Assembly (NCBI RefSeq): GCF_001261715.1
Contig: NZ_CVRU01000054.1
Location: 1-46,733 of the forward strand
From: Dysgonomonas sp. HGC4
GTDB taxonomy: Bacteria; Bacteroidota; Bacteroidia; Bacteroidales; Dysgonomonadaceae
DNA: 46,733 nt
Direction: 5' to 3'
This document shows positions 8,701 to 16,409 of the stretch, in pieces. The notes below the pieces were generated by a model. That model did not search any database and had not been told where the DNA came from. It saw only the letters and a list, made by a program, of their open reading frames with translations. Both the position numbers and the translations under genes were made by a program. How positions within the stretch are numbered: position 1 is the stretch's first letter; each line of letters starts with the position of its first letter.

Positions 8701-10055
8701 GTGAATTTATCGAAAGCGAAGGTGCTACCATCGCACAAGCACTTTATATGCTGGGTGTTGAGCCTGTGCGTGATGCTTTCGGACGTGTTTCCGATTTGCA
8801 ATTGATTCCTACCGAAACTTTAGGACGTCCACGTATTGATGTCGTGGTGCAAACTTCGGGTCAGTTCCGTGATTTGGCAGCGTCTCGTTTGTCGTTAATT
8901 ACACGTGCCGTAGAAATGGCGGCATCTGCTAAAAACGATAGGTATGATAACTTGGTTAGCAAAAGCACGGTTGAAATAGAACGTCAGTTGGTAGAACAAG
9001 GTATTTCTCCCAAAGATGCACGTGCCATGTCTACACAACGTGTATTCGGTGGTATCAACGGAATGTACGGAACAGGTATTCAAGGTATGGTAACGAGTGG
9101 CGATAAATGGGAAACTGAAAAAGAAATTGCCGATACTTATATCAATAATATGGGTGCTGTGTATGGTGGTGAAAAAGAGTGGGGCGAATTCAAAGCCGGC
9201 TTGCTTCGTGCCGTACTCCACAATACAGATGTCATTGTACAGCCTCGTCAGAATAATACTTGGGGAGCATTGAGCTTAGATCACGTGTACGAATTTATGG
9301 GAGGTATGAATCTTGCCGTTCGTGATGTGACCGGAAAAGATCCTGATGCTTATTTTGCCGATTACCGTAATCGCAACAATGTGAAGATGCAGGACTTGAA
9401 AGAAGCTATCGGAGTTGAGGCTCGTTCGACCATTTTCAATCCCGAATACGTAAAAGAGGTAATGAAAGGCGGTTCGTCGAGTGCATCCCAAATAACTGAA
9501 GTGGTAACTAATACTTACGGATGGAATGTGATGAAACCCAACGTAATTGACAACGAAATGTGGGATCAGATTTATGACGTATATGTAAAAGACAAAATGA
9601 ATCTGGGTACACAGGAATTTTTCAAGAAAGAAAATCCTGCCGCTTTACAGGAAATTACTGCTGTAATGATGGAAACTGCCCGTAAAGGAATGTGGAAAGC
9701 TACCGATCAGCAATTGAATGATGTAGCTAAACTGCATACCGATTTGGTAAAAGAATTTGGTTCTACAGGTTCAGGCTTCTCTGGTAGTAATGGTAAGCTA
9801 CAGGACTTTATATCGAAAAAAGTTTCGGCTGACGATGCTAAGGTTTACAATCAGCAATTGCAGAATATGAAAACTGCCAATGCTTCGTCGGATGCTGCTA
9901 AAAACGGTATGGTTCTTAAGAAAGATCAGGTAGCAGGACAAGTTGAGAAAGGCGAGAAGAATTCACTTAACGGTATTATAATCGTAGGTGTGGTACTTGT
10001 TGTATTTGTTATACTTCTGATCGTTCTGAAAAAGAAAAGAAAAAGTAGTAAATAA
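5760..10055 (+). CDS. hmuS: HmuS, CobN/BchH-like heme dechelatase candidate
   Basis: This 1431-aa protein belongs to the CobN/magnesium-chelatase large-subunit family. An N-terminal membrane helix (about 5-25) and a C-terminal helix (about 1400-1422, then KKKRKSSK) anchor it, leaving the large body probably periplasmic. The family motif is present as HFGTHGSLEFTP (His543, His547, Glu551). HmuS proteins have been reported to extract iron from heme anaerobically; no CobS/CobT or ChlI/ChlD partner is encoded here, which argues against cobalt or magnesium insertion. Residues about 786-866 form a low-complexity insert rich in Met, Gly, Ser, Lys and Pro with recurring MGGK-like units and two histidines, splitting the chelatase body. 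A run of six serines lies inside it. The reading frame is intact through the insert, so it is not a frameshift. Confidence 0.88.
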   Translation: MNKTKIIIILAAILVIAAGCMAWAKLASTTKIALVNFQQFQSTSFIKSNTDNFIKYEDISLEELDKLGDYDFVLGFGMGMKATAEQRAQIQAAADKGVPVYIYAATNPENSICNLDSIQKEQVSAYIGNGNKKNYQSLARYIRQDIDKKKFFVTPPDSLVETADDVLYHLDENVSFNTVAEYEAYLKKLNIFKEGAPKVAVVGGLNDPFSGNRDNIDSMIVSFQNAGTNIYPVSSGMKRLDFLKEINPDAVIYFAHGRLAMGQADAAVEWLKEKNIPIFSPLSILQTKDEWMNDPMGMFGGFMSQSVVMPELDGAIYPYVINAQEIDKDGVYVFKAIPDRLKSFTQIVSNFISLKHKSNADKKISIYFFKGAGQETLTAQGLETVPSLYNVLLRLKTEGYKVDNLPTTEKEFEKLLMTQGEVLSPYAEGAFDNYLTNGKPALIEKSQYESWINQSLSKELYAEVVNTYGEAPGAYMSVQKDNKSYLAVARIQLGNIALLPQPMAGLGGDVFAIVHGAKSPPPHTYIGAYLWSQYEFKADAMLHFGTHGSLEFTPQKQVALSSNDWPDRLVGTIPHFYYYTIGNVGESMMAKRRSYATTISYLTPAFMESNTRSQFKTLQEKIRDYYKTDEARQPQASLTVKKIAVEMGLHRDLRLDSVLTKPYSTEDIEKIENFAEEISNEKMNGHLYTTGVPYSPEKILSSVMAMSADPIAYSLAALDRQRGKVTEVQLKNKAFFTQHYLEPAKTLVRQILGGKAVNNALICSVAGLTENDLTEAKTILNPPKRGMMGGGSSSSSSTQKPAAMGGKPTDAKPSGGHPGSMPKDGVKPANMGADKPSHPQNADTTKQSKPATASMGGKDKPKAPEYTKEQKDRARAISEIERTINNITAYKTGLEQSPELEMKAILNAFAGGYIAPSSGGDAVANPNAVPTGRNLYAINAEATPTEVAWDKGVGLVNATLDQYKKEHGDYPRKVSYTFWSSEFIESEGATIAQALYMLGVEPVRDAFGRVSDLQLIPTETLGRPRIDVVVQTSGQFRDLAASRLSLITRAVEMAASAKNDRYDNLVSKSTVEIERQLVEQGISPKDARAMSTQRVFGGINGMYGTGIQGMVTSGDKWETEKEIADTYINNMGAVYGGEKEWGEFKAGLLRAVLHNTDVIVQPRQNNTWGALSLDHVYEFMGGMNLAVRDVTGKDPDAYFADYRNRNNVKMQDLKEAIGVEARSTIFNPEYVKEVMKGGSSSASQITEVVTNTYGWNVMKPNVIDNEMWDQIYDVYVKDKMNLGTQEFFKKENPAALQEITAVMMETARKGMWKATDQQLNDVAKLHTDLVKEFGSTGSGFSGSNGKLQDFISKKVSADDAKVYNQQLQNMKTANASSDAAKNGMVLKKDQVAGQVEKGEKNSLNGIIIVGVVLVVFVILLIVLKKKRKSSK

Positions 10056-10069
10056 ATAACAGAAGGGTA

Positions 10070-10099
10070 GGGAGCCTTACTATTGTGGATAAGGCTTCC
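10070..10099 (+). promoter_or_regulatory. hairpin between hmuS and hmuT
   Basis: GGGAGCCTTA (10070-10079) pairs with TAAGGCTTCC (10090-10099), ten pairs with one G-T wobble and a 10-nt loop. No U tract follows. It lies in the 64-nt junction, like the hairpins at the other hmu junctions. Confidence 0.45.
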
Positions 10100-10119
10100 A
10101 CTCTTTCTAAATCTATAAT

Positions 10120-10821
10120 ATGGAACTAATCATTCAGATATTGATGCTGTTTATTGTTATAAACTGCATACTGAAACTGAGCTTCTGGAAGCCTTGGCAG
10201 GCTGCTTTGTTTGGATTGGTGTGTGCTGTATTTATTATTGGAACGTATCAGTATGCCATTCAACAATCAAAAACACAGATCAACGACTATCTTCAAAATA
10301 CAAAAGCTTTGCAGGATGCGGCAGTATTGGTAACCATAGAGTCGGCCATCTGCTTTGCTTTTTGCTTTGCAGCACTTCGGGAAATATTCGGTAAAACAGT
10401 AAAGCGATGGGTTCGCCCTTTATATTGTTATCCCAGTTTACTTATTTTTCCTGTTTTGTTCTATCTGCTTACTCAAACCATATTTAGTATGACGGGAACC
10501 GATTTTGCTACCATTGCTTATGTTTTGGCAGCTATTGTAGTGGTTGCATTCCCTTTATTCAGTTATGGAATCCGATATCTTGTGCCCGAGAAAGAATTAC
10601 GTCTTGAGGTACATTTTCTGGTAAGTCTATTTGTTTGCATACTTGGTTTATTGACTACCGTCAATGGTAATGTAACCTATGCAGCATCCGAAGAACCAAT
10701 CAATTTTGTAGCCCTGTTTTCGTCCATCGGATTATTTGTAATAACGTTTGTTTTTGGATTTTTCTGGAATAAAATCAAGTGGATTATTAGGCAGAAAAAA
10801 GATAATAAACAAAAACAATAA
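10120..10821 (+). CDS. hmuT: HmuT, polytopic inner-membrane protein
   Basis: The 233-aa protein is almost entirely hydrophobic, with six or seven predicted membrane helices (near 3-20, 28-46, 66-88, 100-120, 130-150, 162-182 and 195-217) and a basic C-terminal tail (IRQKKDNKQKQ). It matches HmuT only by its place between hmuS and the ExbB-like hmuU and by general character; no catalytic motif is visible. It may form part of a membrane complex with HmuS, HmuU and HmuV, perhaps handling porphyrin or iron. The stop codon overlaps a short palindromic repeat. Function is inferred from the conserved operon. Confidence 0.72.
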   Translation: MELIIQILMLFIVINCILKLSFWKPWQAALFGLVCAVFIIGTYQYAIQQSKTQINDYLQNTKALQDAAVLVTIESAICFAFCFAALREIFGKTVKRWVRPLYCYPSLLIFPVLFYLLTQTIFSMTGTDFATIAYVLAAIVVVAFPLFSYGIRYLVPEKELRLEVHFLVSLFVCILGLLTTVNGNVTYAASEEPINFVALFSSIGLFVITFVFGFFWNKIKWIIRQKKDNKQKQ

Positions 10822-10838
10822 AAAGGTCAGCGACCTTA
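10817..10838. repeat. stop-overlapping mini-palindrome, copy b
   Basis: AATAAAAAGGTC, AGC, GACCTTAA, with perfectly pairing arms AAGGTC and GACCTT. The TAA at 10819-10821 is the hmuT stop codon. It is very similar to copy a at the hmuR stop. Confidence 0.6.
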
Positions 10839-10871
10839 ATCATATAAATCAACAAAATAAAAATACTTTAA

Positions 10872-11465
10872 ATGGAAGCAATTTCTAAAGTCCTCTTTTG
10901 GGTAGCCAATAGTTTGTTAATTCCCGATATTATTCTTTTGTTATGCCTTTTTGCCCGTTCATTATTATTGATTGGTAGTTTCTACAATCAGTTTATGACT
11001 AAACGGAAGGTTGACAAAGAGATGGACGATAAGATCAAGAATTTATCTTCTTCAAATATCGAAGACTTAAAAGCTGCATTACCCGAGAAAGACAATTCGT
11101 TATATATAAAATATTTGCGTGATTTACTTACAACACCTCCCAGTGAAGCGTATTCGGATTATTTGATTTCGAGTTTCGAGAACGAAGCCGAAAAAGATAC
11201 TTCACTTTCGAAACTCTTGGCAAAGATGGGGCCTGTACTTGGATTGATCGGTACACTAATTGCCATGAGTCCAGCATTGGTAGGATTGTCAACAGGCGAT
11301 ATTGCAGGTATGGCTTATAATATGCAGGTGGTATTTGCTACTACCGTGGTAGGTCTTGTAGTAAGTGCTGTAGGTTTGGTAACTTTGCAGTTTAAGCAAC
11401 GATGGTATGCCAAAGATGTGAACAATTTGGATTATGTATCGAGAATACTAACCGAAAAGGCTTAA
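10872..11465 (+). CDS. hmuU: HmuU, MotA/TolQ/ExbB-type proton channel
   Basis: The 197-aa protein has three membrane helices: one near residues 8-32, then two (about 118-140 and 150-175) in the MotA/TolQ/ExbB signature region. The signature GPVLGLIGTLIAMSPAL and the later FATTVVGLVVSAVGLV are typical of ExbB/TolQ. Between the first and second helices lies a charged cytoplasmic segment (about 42-110). ExbB-type proteins form oligomeric proton channels that drive a partner rod. Here the partner is probably HmuV, whose start codon overlaps this stop (TAATG). The family is clear; the energised target, likely HmuS or the receptor, is inference. Confidence 0.87.
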   Translation: MEAISKVLFWVANSLLIPDIILLLCLFARSLLLIGSFYNQFMTKRKVDKEMDDKIKNLSSSNIEDLKAALPEKDNSLYIKYLRDLLTTPPSEAYSDYLISSFENEAEKDTSLSKLLAKMGPVLGLIGTLIAMSPALVGLSTGDIAGMAYNMQVVFATTVVGLVVSAVGLVTLQFKQRWYAKDVNNLDYVSRILTEKA

Positions 11466-11806
11466 TGATTATGAGAAAACGTCAAAGAAGAACCAATAAG
11501 TTTTCGAAAGAAGAGGACACCGATCCGTTGAGTGTGATCGTAAACCTTTTCGATGTGGCGATGGTATTTGCTGTAGCTCTTATGGTAGCTATGGTGATGC
11601 ACATGAATATGACTGAAGTTTTTACTCAGGAAGATTATACGATTGTAAAAAATCCGGGAAAAGATAATATGGAAATTATTACCAAAGAGGGTAATAAGAT
11701 TAATAAATATACACCTTCGGAAGAACAGAGTTCGGGCTCTAAAGGTAAAAAGGTAGGTATTGCCTATGAATTGGAGAATGGAGAGATCATTTATGTGCCT
11801 GAATAA
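11465..11806 (+). CDS. hmuV: HmuV, DUF2149 protein with ExbD-like helix
   Basis: The 113-aa protein starts at ATG 11465, overlapping the last base of the hmuU stop; a second in-frame ATG follows at 11471. A basic N-terminus (RKRQRRTNK) leads into one membrane helix, VNLFDVAMVFAVALMVAMVM (about 26-46). The Asp at the head of this helix resembles the essential proton-carrying Asp of ExbD/TolR. The remaining 65 residues are soluble, probably periplasmic, ending GEIIYVPE. DUF2149 proteins accompany HmuU in hmu operons. It is the last gene before a strong palindromic terminator. A longer version starting at 11402 would overlap hmuU and looks artefactual. Confidence 0.83.
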   Translation: MIMRKRQRRTNKFSKEEDTDPLSVIVNLFDVAMVFAVALMVAMVMHMNMTEVFTQEDYTIVKNPGKDNMEIITKEGNKINKYTPSEEQSSGSKGKKVGIAYELENGEIIYVPE

Positions 11807-11834
11807 TCAGCATTATGATAAGATTCAGATAGAA

Positions 11835-11870
11835 TCAAAAAAGGAGAACAATATTGTTCTCCTTTTTTGA
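11835..11870. terminator. bidirectional terminator hmuV / pyrF
   Basis: A perfect 36-nt palindrome: TCAAAAAAGGAGAACAAT is followed directly by its complement. A and T runs flank the GC core on both sides, so it can end both the plus-strand hmu operon and the converging minus-strand prfA-pyrF transcript. Confidence 0.9.
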
Positions 11871-11900
11871 TATATAGAAATAAAAGTATAAATGCTTTTA

Positions 11901-12725
11901 TTATATAATATCTTGTAGGTACTTAGCCATTTCTGTTTGCACTTTCTTTGCTTCTATAGATGCTGCACTAGCAAAACTCTCGCTATTGTCAGCATAAATA
12001 ATGGCACGAGATGAGTTTACTAATAAACCGCACTCTTTATTCATCCCATACCTTACCACTTCTTCTAAAGAACCGCCTTGTGCACCTACTCCCGGAACAA
12101 GTAAAAAGTGATTAGGAGCATATTTACGTATATCAGCAAACATCGAACCTTGAGTTGCACCTACTACGTACATTAATTGCTCGTCGGTACCCCATTCCTG
12201 AGATTTTTTTAAAACCTTTTCAAAAAGCTTTTCTCCATTAGCATCTTCTACTAATTGAAAATCTTGTGATCCTTTATTAGATGTTAGAGCAAGAAGTATT
12301 ACCCATTTTTTAGGATAGTTTAAAAAAGGGCTTACACTATCTTCACCCATATAAGGAGCAACAGTTATAGCAGTCGCTTTGAGATGTTCGAAAGCCGATT
12401 TAGCATACATCTCAGATGTATTACCAATGTCTCCACGTTTAGCATCCAGAATAATAAATTGATCGGGATATTTAGTGCGGATATATTCAATTGTTTTTTC
12501 TAATGCCCAAAGTCCTTTTGTGCCAAGACTTTCATAAAAAGCTGTATTGGGTTTGTATGCTACACAATAACGAGCAGTTGCATCTACGATTGCTTTATTA
12601 AAAGCATATATTGGATCTTCTTCTTCAAGTAAGTGATCGGGTATCTTTTTTAAGTCAGTGTCAAGTCCTACACAAAGAAAAGATTGCTTTCTCTTTATAT
12701 TTTCGAAAAGTTCTTGTTTTGTCAT
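11901..12725 (-). CDS. pyrF: orotidine 5'-phosphate decarboxylase
   Basis: The 274-aa enzyme converts OMP to UMP, the last step of de novo pyrimidine synthesis. It is the longer type-2 OMP decarboxylase found in Bacteroidales. The catalytic DAKRGD motif gives Asp94, Lys96 and Asp99. The phosphate-binding VPGVGAQGG loop lies near 205-215, after the barrel strands. Start ATG 12725. It follows prfA by 16 nt on the same strand, so the two are probably co-transcribed, and ends toward the shared terminator with hmuV. Confidence 0.95.
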   Translation of the reverse strand: MTKQELFENIKRKQSFLCVGLDTDLKKIPDHLLEEEDPIYAFNKAIVDATARYCVAYKPNTAFYESLGTKGLWALEKTIEYIRTKYPDQFIILDAKRGDIGNTSEMYAKSAFEHLKATAITVAPYMGEDSVSPFLNYPKKWVILLALTSNKGSQDFQLVEDANGEKLFEKVLKKSQEWGTDEQLMYVVGATQGSMFADIRKYAPNHFLLVPGVGAQGGSLEEVVRYGMNKECGLLVNSSRAIIYADNSESFASAASIEAKKVQTEMAKYLQDII

Positions 12726-12741
12726 GAGTATTTGTCTGTTT

Positions 12742-13827
12742 TTATAATTCGCTTTCTTTTAATCGCTCCGCATTCTCAGCAATTATAAGTTGATCTATGA
12801 TCTGTTGGATATCACCATCCATAATTGCAGAAAGATTATATAGTGTTAAGTTTATTCTATGATCTGTAACACGACCTTGTGGATAGTTATAGGTTCTGAT
12901 TTTAGCAGAACGGTCACCAGTAGAAACCATTGTTTTTCTTTTGGAAGCTACCTCATCCATATATTTTTGGTATTCCATATTATAGATACGAGAACGTAAC
13001 TCAACTAATGCTTTAGCTCTGTTTTTTAGTTGAGATTTTTCATCCTGACATTGTACTGTTACTCCTGTTGGAATGTGTACCATTCGTACTGCCGAATAGG
13101 TTGTATTTACTGATTGCCCTCCATTTCCTGAGGCACAAAAAGTATCTACACGTATGTCTGATTCTTTTATTTCGACATCAAATTCTTCTGCTTCGGGTAA
13201 TACTGCAACTGTTGAGGCTGAGGTATGTACACGACCTTGTGTTTCTGTTGCAGGAACACGTTGTACACGATGTACACCTGATTCATACTTGAGAATACCA
13301 TATACACCTTCGCCCGAAACTGTAAATATTATTTCTTTAAAACCACCTGAAGTACCCTCAGTACAACTGGTTACTTCGGTTTTCCATCCTTTATTCTCGC
13401 AGTATTTTTGATACATTCTGTAAAGGTCTCCTGCAAAAATAGCAGCTTCGTCTCCTCCCGTACCTCCACGAATTTCAACTATTGCGTCTTTATTATCTTG
13501 TGGGTCAGCAGGAACTAATAATATTTTGATCTCTTCTTCTAATATAGGTAGTCTGGTATTGCTTAGCTCTAGCTCTTCTTTTGCCATTTCTCTAAGCTCG
13601 CTATCTGATTCTTTATCAAGTATGTTTCTAGCTTCTGAAATGCTAGTTAGTACTTGTATGTATTCTTTTCTCGCATTAGCAATTTTTTCAAGGTCACGAT
13701 ATTCTTTATTCAACTTTACATAACGTTTCATATCGGATATAACATTTGGGTCGGTAATTAATTTACCGATTTCCTCGAAACGTATAACTAAAGCATCTAA
13801 TTTATCTAGTAATGAATGTTGACTCAT
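12742..13827 (-). CDS. prfA: peptide chain release factor 1
   Basis: RF1 (361 aa) recognises UAA and UAG stop codons and triggers peptide release. The GGQ motif is at 236-238 ([10 protein letters not shown]), and the stop-reading PxT element is PAT at 192-194, which marks RF1 rather than RF2. N-terminal helical domain, codon-recognition domain and GGQ domain are all present at full length. A -7 box lies 24 nt before the start. It leads a two-gene unit with pyrF. Confidence 0.96.
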   Translation of the reverse strand: MSQHSLLDKLDALVIRFEEIGKLITDPNVISDMKRYVKLNKEYRDLEKIANARKEYIQVLTSISEARNILDKESDSELREMAKEELELSNTRLPILEEEIKILLVPADPQDNKDAIVEIRGGTGGDEAAIFAGDLYRMYQKYCENKGWKTEVTSCTEGTSGGFKEIIFTVSGEGVYGILKYESGVHRVQRVPATETQGRVHTSASTVAVLPEAEEFDVEIKESDIRVDTFCASGNGGQSVNTTYSAVRMVHIPTGVTVQCQDEKSQLKNRAKALVELRSRIYNMEYQKYMDEVASKRKTMVSTGDRSAKIRTYNYPQGRVTDHRINLTLYNLSAIMDGDIQQIIDQLIIAENAERLKESEL

Positions 13828-13850
13828 GTTCAGTTTTTAATTTGCAGGTG

Positions 13851-13858
13851 CAAAGATA
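13851..13858 (-). promoter_or_regulatory. -7 box for prfA
   Basis: TATCTTTG on the minus strand, followed by CACC, matches the TAnnTTTG consensus and sits just upstream of the prfA ATG at 13827. No clear -33 box. Confidence 0.6.
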
Positions 13859-13934
13859 AGAAAAAGCACTTTATTTCGGGAGGCTTTTTATACTTCTCTG
13901 AAATTCGATTAGTTATATAATGTTTATTAATGCT

Positions 13935-14627
13935 TTATGAGATAATTTGATGAATGAAAGGTATCAGCAGAGCAGTCATTACTCCCATTAGCCCGATAGC
14001 TAGTCCACTTATAGCACCTTCTATAACTCCCATTTCCATGGCTTTAACGGTACCGACACTATGTGCTGATGCTCCCATTGCTAATCCTTTGGCAATGCTA
14101 CTCTTTATTCCTAGAATTCGAAGAACAAACGGTCCTATTATACCTCCGAATATACCACAAAATAGAACGATTACAGCTGTAAGAGAAGGGATACCTCCTG
14201 ATTGTGCTGAAATATTCATAGCTATGGCTGTTGTTACTGATTTGGGTTCGAGGGTCATAATCAGAGCATCATCCGCTCCTGTTATTTTAGCAAGAAGGAT
14301 AACGCTAACAATTCCGGTTACACTACCAACAAAGATGGATGTGAGTATTGATACTACGTTTCCTTTCAGATACGACATTTGCTGATAAAGGATGTATCCT
14401 AAAGCAACAACTGACGGTCCCAGTAAGAAACTAACGAATTGACCTCCTCGCTGAAATGTATCGTAATCCATTTTTGTGACATTCAAAAATAGAATAATGA
14501 TTGCTATTGATATAATTAGTGGGTGAAGAATTGCTAATCTCGTTTTTTTGAAAACCCATTGACCAAATAAATAGCTACCAAAGATAAGAACAAGAATAAA
14601 CTCAGGACTTTCTATTAATAATTTCAT
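13935..14627 (-). CDS. lrgB: LrgB family inner-membrane protein
   Basis: The 230-aa protein has multiple hydrophobic helices and the LrgB/CidB family signature region (LEPKSVTTAIAMNIS, then GASAHSVGTVKAMEMG). LrgA/LrgB pairs have been linked to control of murein hydrolases and programmed lysis in staphylococci and to export of small organic acids or glycolate/pyruvate in other organisms; the substrate here is unknown. Its ATG overlaps the lrgA stop (ATGA), indicating translational coupling. Confidence 0.88.
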   Translation of the reverse strand: MKLLIESPEFILVLIFGSYLFGQWVFKKTRLAILHPLIISIAIIILFLNVTKMDYDTFQRGGQFVSFLLGPSVVALGYILYQQMSYLKGNVVSILTSIFVGSVTGIVSVILLAKITGADDALIMTLEPKSVTTAIAMNISAQSGGIPSLTAVIVLFCGIFGGIIGPFVLRILGIKSSIAKGLAMGASAHSVGTVKAMEMGVIEGAISGLAIGLMGVMTALLIPFIHQIIS

Positions 14628-14974
14628 TTTGATCTTCCTTTTTCCATTTGCTGTTGTACAATACCAACTACAGCGATAACTAAAATAGTACTAATGGAGC
14701 AAGTTATAATAATAGATGCCCAAAACTTACTTAATACCCCAAAAGAGGTCATCAATCCGGCTCCGGAAGGGATAAAGAAAATAGCCATATTCTTAGTGAT
14801 GGCATTTGCTGTAGAATCGACACTGTCAGGATTTATAACCTTGAGATAGAGAGCCAAAAATAATAACATCATTCCTATTATACTTCCGGGAATGAATCCT
14901 TTAATAAGGTAACTCACACATTCTCCTATAAAATAAAACAAGAGAATGATGAAAATTCCTTTAACCATTTTCAT
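14624..14974 (-). CDS. lrgA: LrgA/CidA family holin-like protein
   Basis: The 116-aa protein has four predicted membrane helices and family features (FIPGSIIGMMLLFLALY, IFFIPSGAGLMTSFGVL). CidA/LrgA proteins are small holin-like membrane proteins that partner CidB/LrgB. Starts at ATG 14974; a second ATG two codons later is also possible. It overlaps lrgB by 4 nt and has a -7 box upstream at 15002-15009, so the two form a standalone operon. Confidence 0.88.
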   Translation of the reverse strand: MKMVKGIFIILLFYFIGECVSYLIKGFIPGSIIGMMLLFLALYLKVINPDSVDSTANAITKNMAIFFIPSGAGLMTSFGVLSKFWASIIITCSISTILVIAVVGIVQQQMEKGRSK

Positions 14975-15001
14975 ATTACTTATACCTAAATATTAACTCT
15001 G

Positions 15002-15009
15002 CAAAGGTA
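15002..15009 (-). promoter_or_regulatory. -7 box for lrgAB
   Basis: TACCTTTG on the minus strand, followed by C, fits TAnnTTTG. TTGG about 17 nt further upstream could serve as a weak -33 box. It lies 28 nt before lrgA. Confidence 0.55.
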
Positions 15010-15094
15010 GAATAAATTAGTCAGACCAACCTTTTTATTAGTATAAATTTCAAGATAAAGTGTCCTTATCTGTATCAAAAATGATTTTATAAAA

Positions 15095-15127
15095 AGAGCC
15101 TGCGATCATTTAATGATCGCAGGCTCT
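15095..15127 (-). terminator. terminator of lpxH unit
   Basis: A 16-bp perfect stem, AGAGCCTGCGATCATT with its complement, with a 1-nt apex in the DNA. On the minus strand it is followed by TTTTTATAAAAT. It lies 23 nt past the lpxH stop. Confidence 0.88.
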
Positions 15128-15149
15128 AAAGAGAATATTTCGTTATTAG

Positions 15150-15971
15150 TTATATATCTTCAAACACTTCTAATGAAAAGTTTTCGCCATCAAAAACTGC
15201 ATAAGAAAAGAAACTGATCCAATCTCCTAAAATAGAGATTCGTGCTGTTGGTGATAACATTAAATCAAGCATAATATGTCGATGTCCAAATATGAAAAAA
15301 TTAATATTCGGAGTCTCTTTTAATTGCTTCTTTGCAAATAAAACAAGATGCTCTTTATCTTCTCCGAGATAAGGTATTTCTCCACCTGTAGCTCTACTAT
15401 GGTTAGACCATGTGTGAGCTATTGCCATTGCCCAGCGAGGGTGTAAGCAGGCAAAGGCTTTCTGACATAGTTTATTATGAAATGCCCAACGTATAAGCTT
15501 AAATGATTTAGAATCGTCACCTAATCCATCTCCATGAGCCAGAAAGAATTTTTTGTTGTATATATCTTGTACCAATGGTTCGAGATGTACTATCATCCCA
15601 CATTCTTTCTGCAAATAATCGGTAACCCAAACGTCGTGATTACCTATAAAGAAGTGCACTTCGATACCTGCATCAGTCAATTCACCTATTTTTCCTAAGA
15701 CTCTGGTAAATCCTCTGGGTACAACGTATTTATATTCAAACCAAAAATCGAATATGTCACCTAAAAGATAGATCGTTTTAGCATCTTTCTTTACCATATC
15801 GAACCATCGGCAAAGTTTTCTCTCTATGTCGTGATTCGGGCAATTATCATTTGATTGCTTCTTTACTCTATTAGGAAGGCTCAGAGTACTACTATTGTCT
15901 ATAACTTTATTATGAGAAGCTGAGCCTAGATGTACATCCGAAAGGAAATATATTTTATTCTTTTCAGCCAT
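15150..15971 (-). CDS. lpxH: UDP-2,3-diacylglucosamine diphosphatase, LpxH-like
   Basis: The 273-aa calcineurin-like metallophosphoesterase should cleave UDP-2,3-diacylglucosamine to lipid X in lipid A synthesis. Metal ligands are visible: DVH (Asp12, His14), GDIFDFW (Asp72), GNHD (Asn111, His112), HGDG (His146) and GHRH (His230, His232). The core matches Bacteroidales LpxH closely. Unlike the usual form, about 20 extra residues lie between the first motif and the following helix (about 24-48, with SLPNRVKKQS and a Cys). The MIP18-family gene lies 4 nt upstream, and a strong terminator follows. Confidence 0.85.
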   Translation of the reverse strand: MAEKNKIYFLSDVHLGSASHNKVIDNSSTLSLPNRVKKQSNDNCPNHDIERKLCRWFDMVKKDAKTIYLLGDIFDFWFEYKYVVPRGFTRVLGKIGELTDAGIEVHFFIGNHDVWVTDYLQKECGMIVHLEPLVQDIYNKKFFLAHGDGLGDDSKSFKLIRWAFHNKLCQKAFACLHPRWAMAIAHTWSNHSRATGGEIPYLGEDKEHLVLFAKKQLKETPNINFFIFGHRHIMLDLMLSPTARISILGDWISFFSYAVFDGENFSLEVFEDI

Positions 15972-15975
15972 ATTC

Positions 15976-16293
15976 TTATAGAAATCCCAACTCTAATTTA
16001 GCTTCTTCGCTTAGCATATCTTTATTCCATTCTGGTTCAAAAGTAAGATTTACAATTACATTCTTTGCAGCAGGTATAGATTCTAGCTTAAGGCGTACAT
16101 CTTCCAATATAAAATCTGCAGCAGGACAGTTTGGTGCAGTCAATGTCATTGTTATTGTAACATTTTGTTCTTCATCAACATCTACTTTATAGATAAGACC
16201 AAGATCATAAATGTTTACAGGAATTTCAGGATCATATACCGTTTTAAGCATGCGTACGATATCTTCTTCCAATTTTAATATATTATTTTCCAT
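15976..16293 (-). CDS. MIP18/DUF59 iron-sulfur assembly protein
   Basis: The 105-aa protein is a stand-alone MIP18 (DUF59) domain, like SufT and PaaD. Family signatures are YDPEIPVNIYDLGLIY (about 20-35) and TLTAPNCPAADFI with a conserved Cys in the APNCP motif. Such proteins help mature Fe-S clusters in the cytosol. The gene lies 4 nt before lpxH in an apparent operon; the link is probably positional rather than functional. A -7 box lies about 35 nt upstream. Confidence 0.88.
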   Translation of the reverse strand: MENNILKLEEDIVRMLKTVYDPEIPVNIYDLGLIYKVDVDEEQNVTITMTLTAPNCPAADFILEDVRLKLESIPAAKNVIVNLTFEPEWNKDMLSEEAKLELGFL

Positions 16294-16327
16294 GTTTGAA
16301 ATTTTTGTTGTGAGTAATTTTAGCTGA

Positions 16328-16335
16328 CAAAATTA
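16328..16335 (-). promoter_or_regulatory. -7 box for MIP18-lpxH unit
   Basis: TAATTTTG on the minus strand matches TAnnTTTG and would start transcription near 16321, about 28 nt before the ATG at 16293. Confidence 0.5.
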
Positions 16336-16409
16336 AGGAATAAATAGTTTGGTTTGTATTATTACTGATAAAGAAATTCAATGAGCATATAGTAAATCGA
16401 CTATATATG

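Noticed and set aside
8136-8801. 221-codon antisense frame in hmuS
   Set aside because: It is a shadow of the low-complexity hmuS region, with Ser/Phe/Ile-skewed composition and no promoter or domain.
5760-10055. HmuS as cobaltochelatase CobN for vitamin B12
   Set aside because: No CobS, CobT or other cobalamin genes are present, and the gene is embedded in a full hmu operon.
11402-11806. Longer 134-aa form of hmuV
   Set aside because: It would overlap hmuU by 64 nt and adds a Cys-rich stretch that is a shifted reading of hmuU. The ATG overlapping the hmuU stop is a better start.
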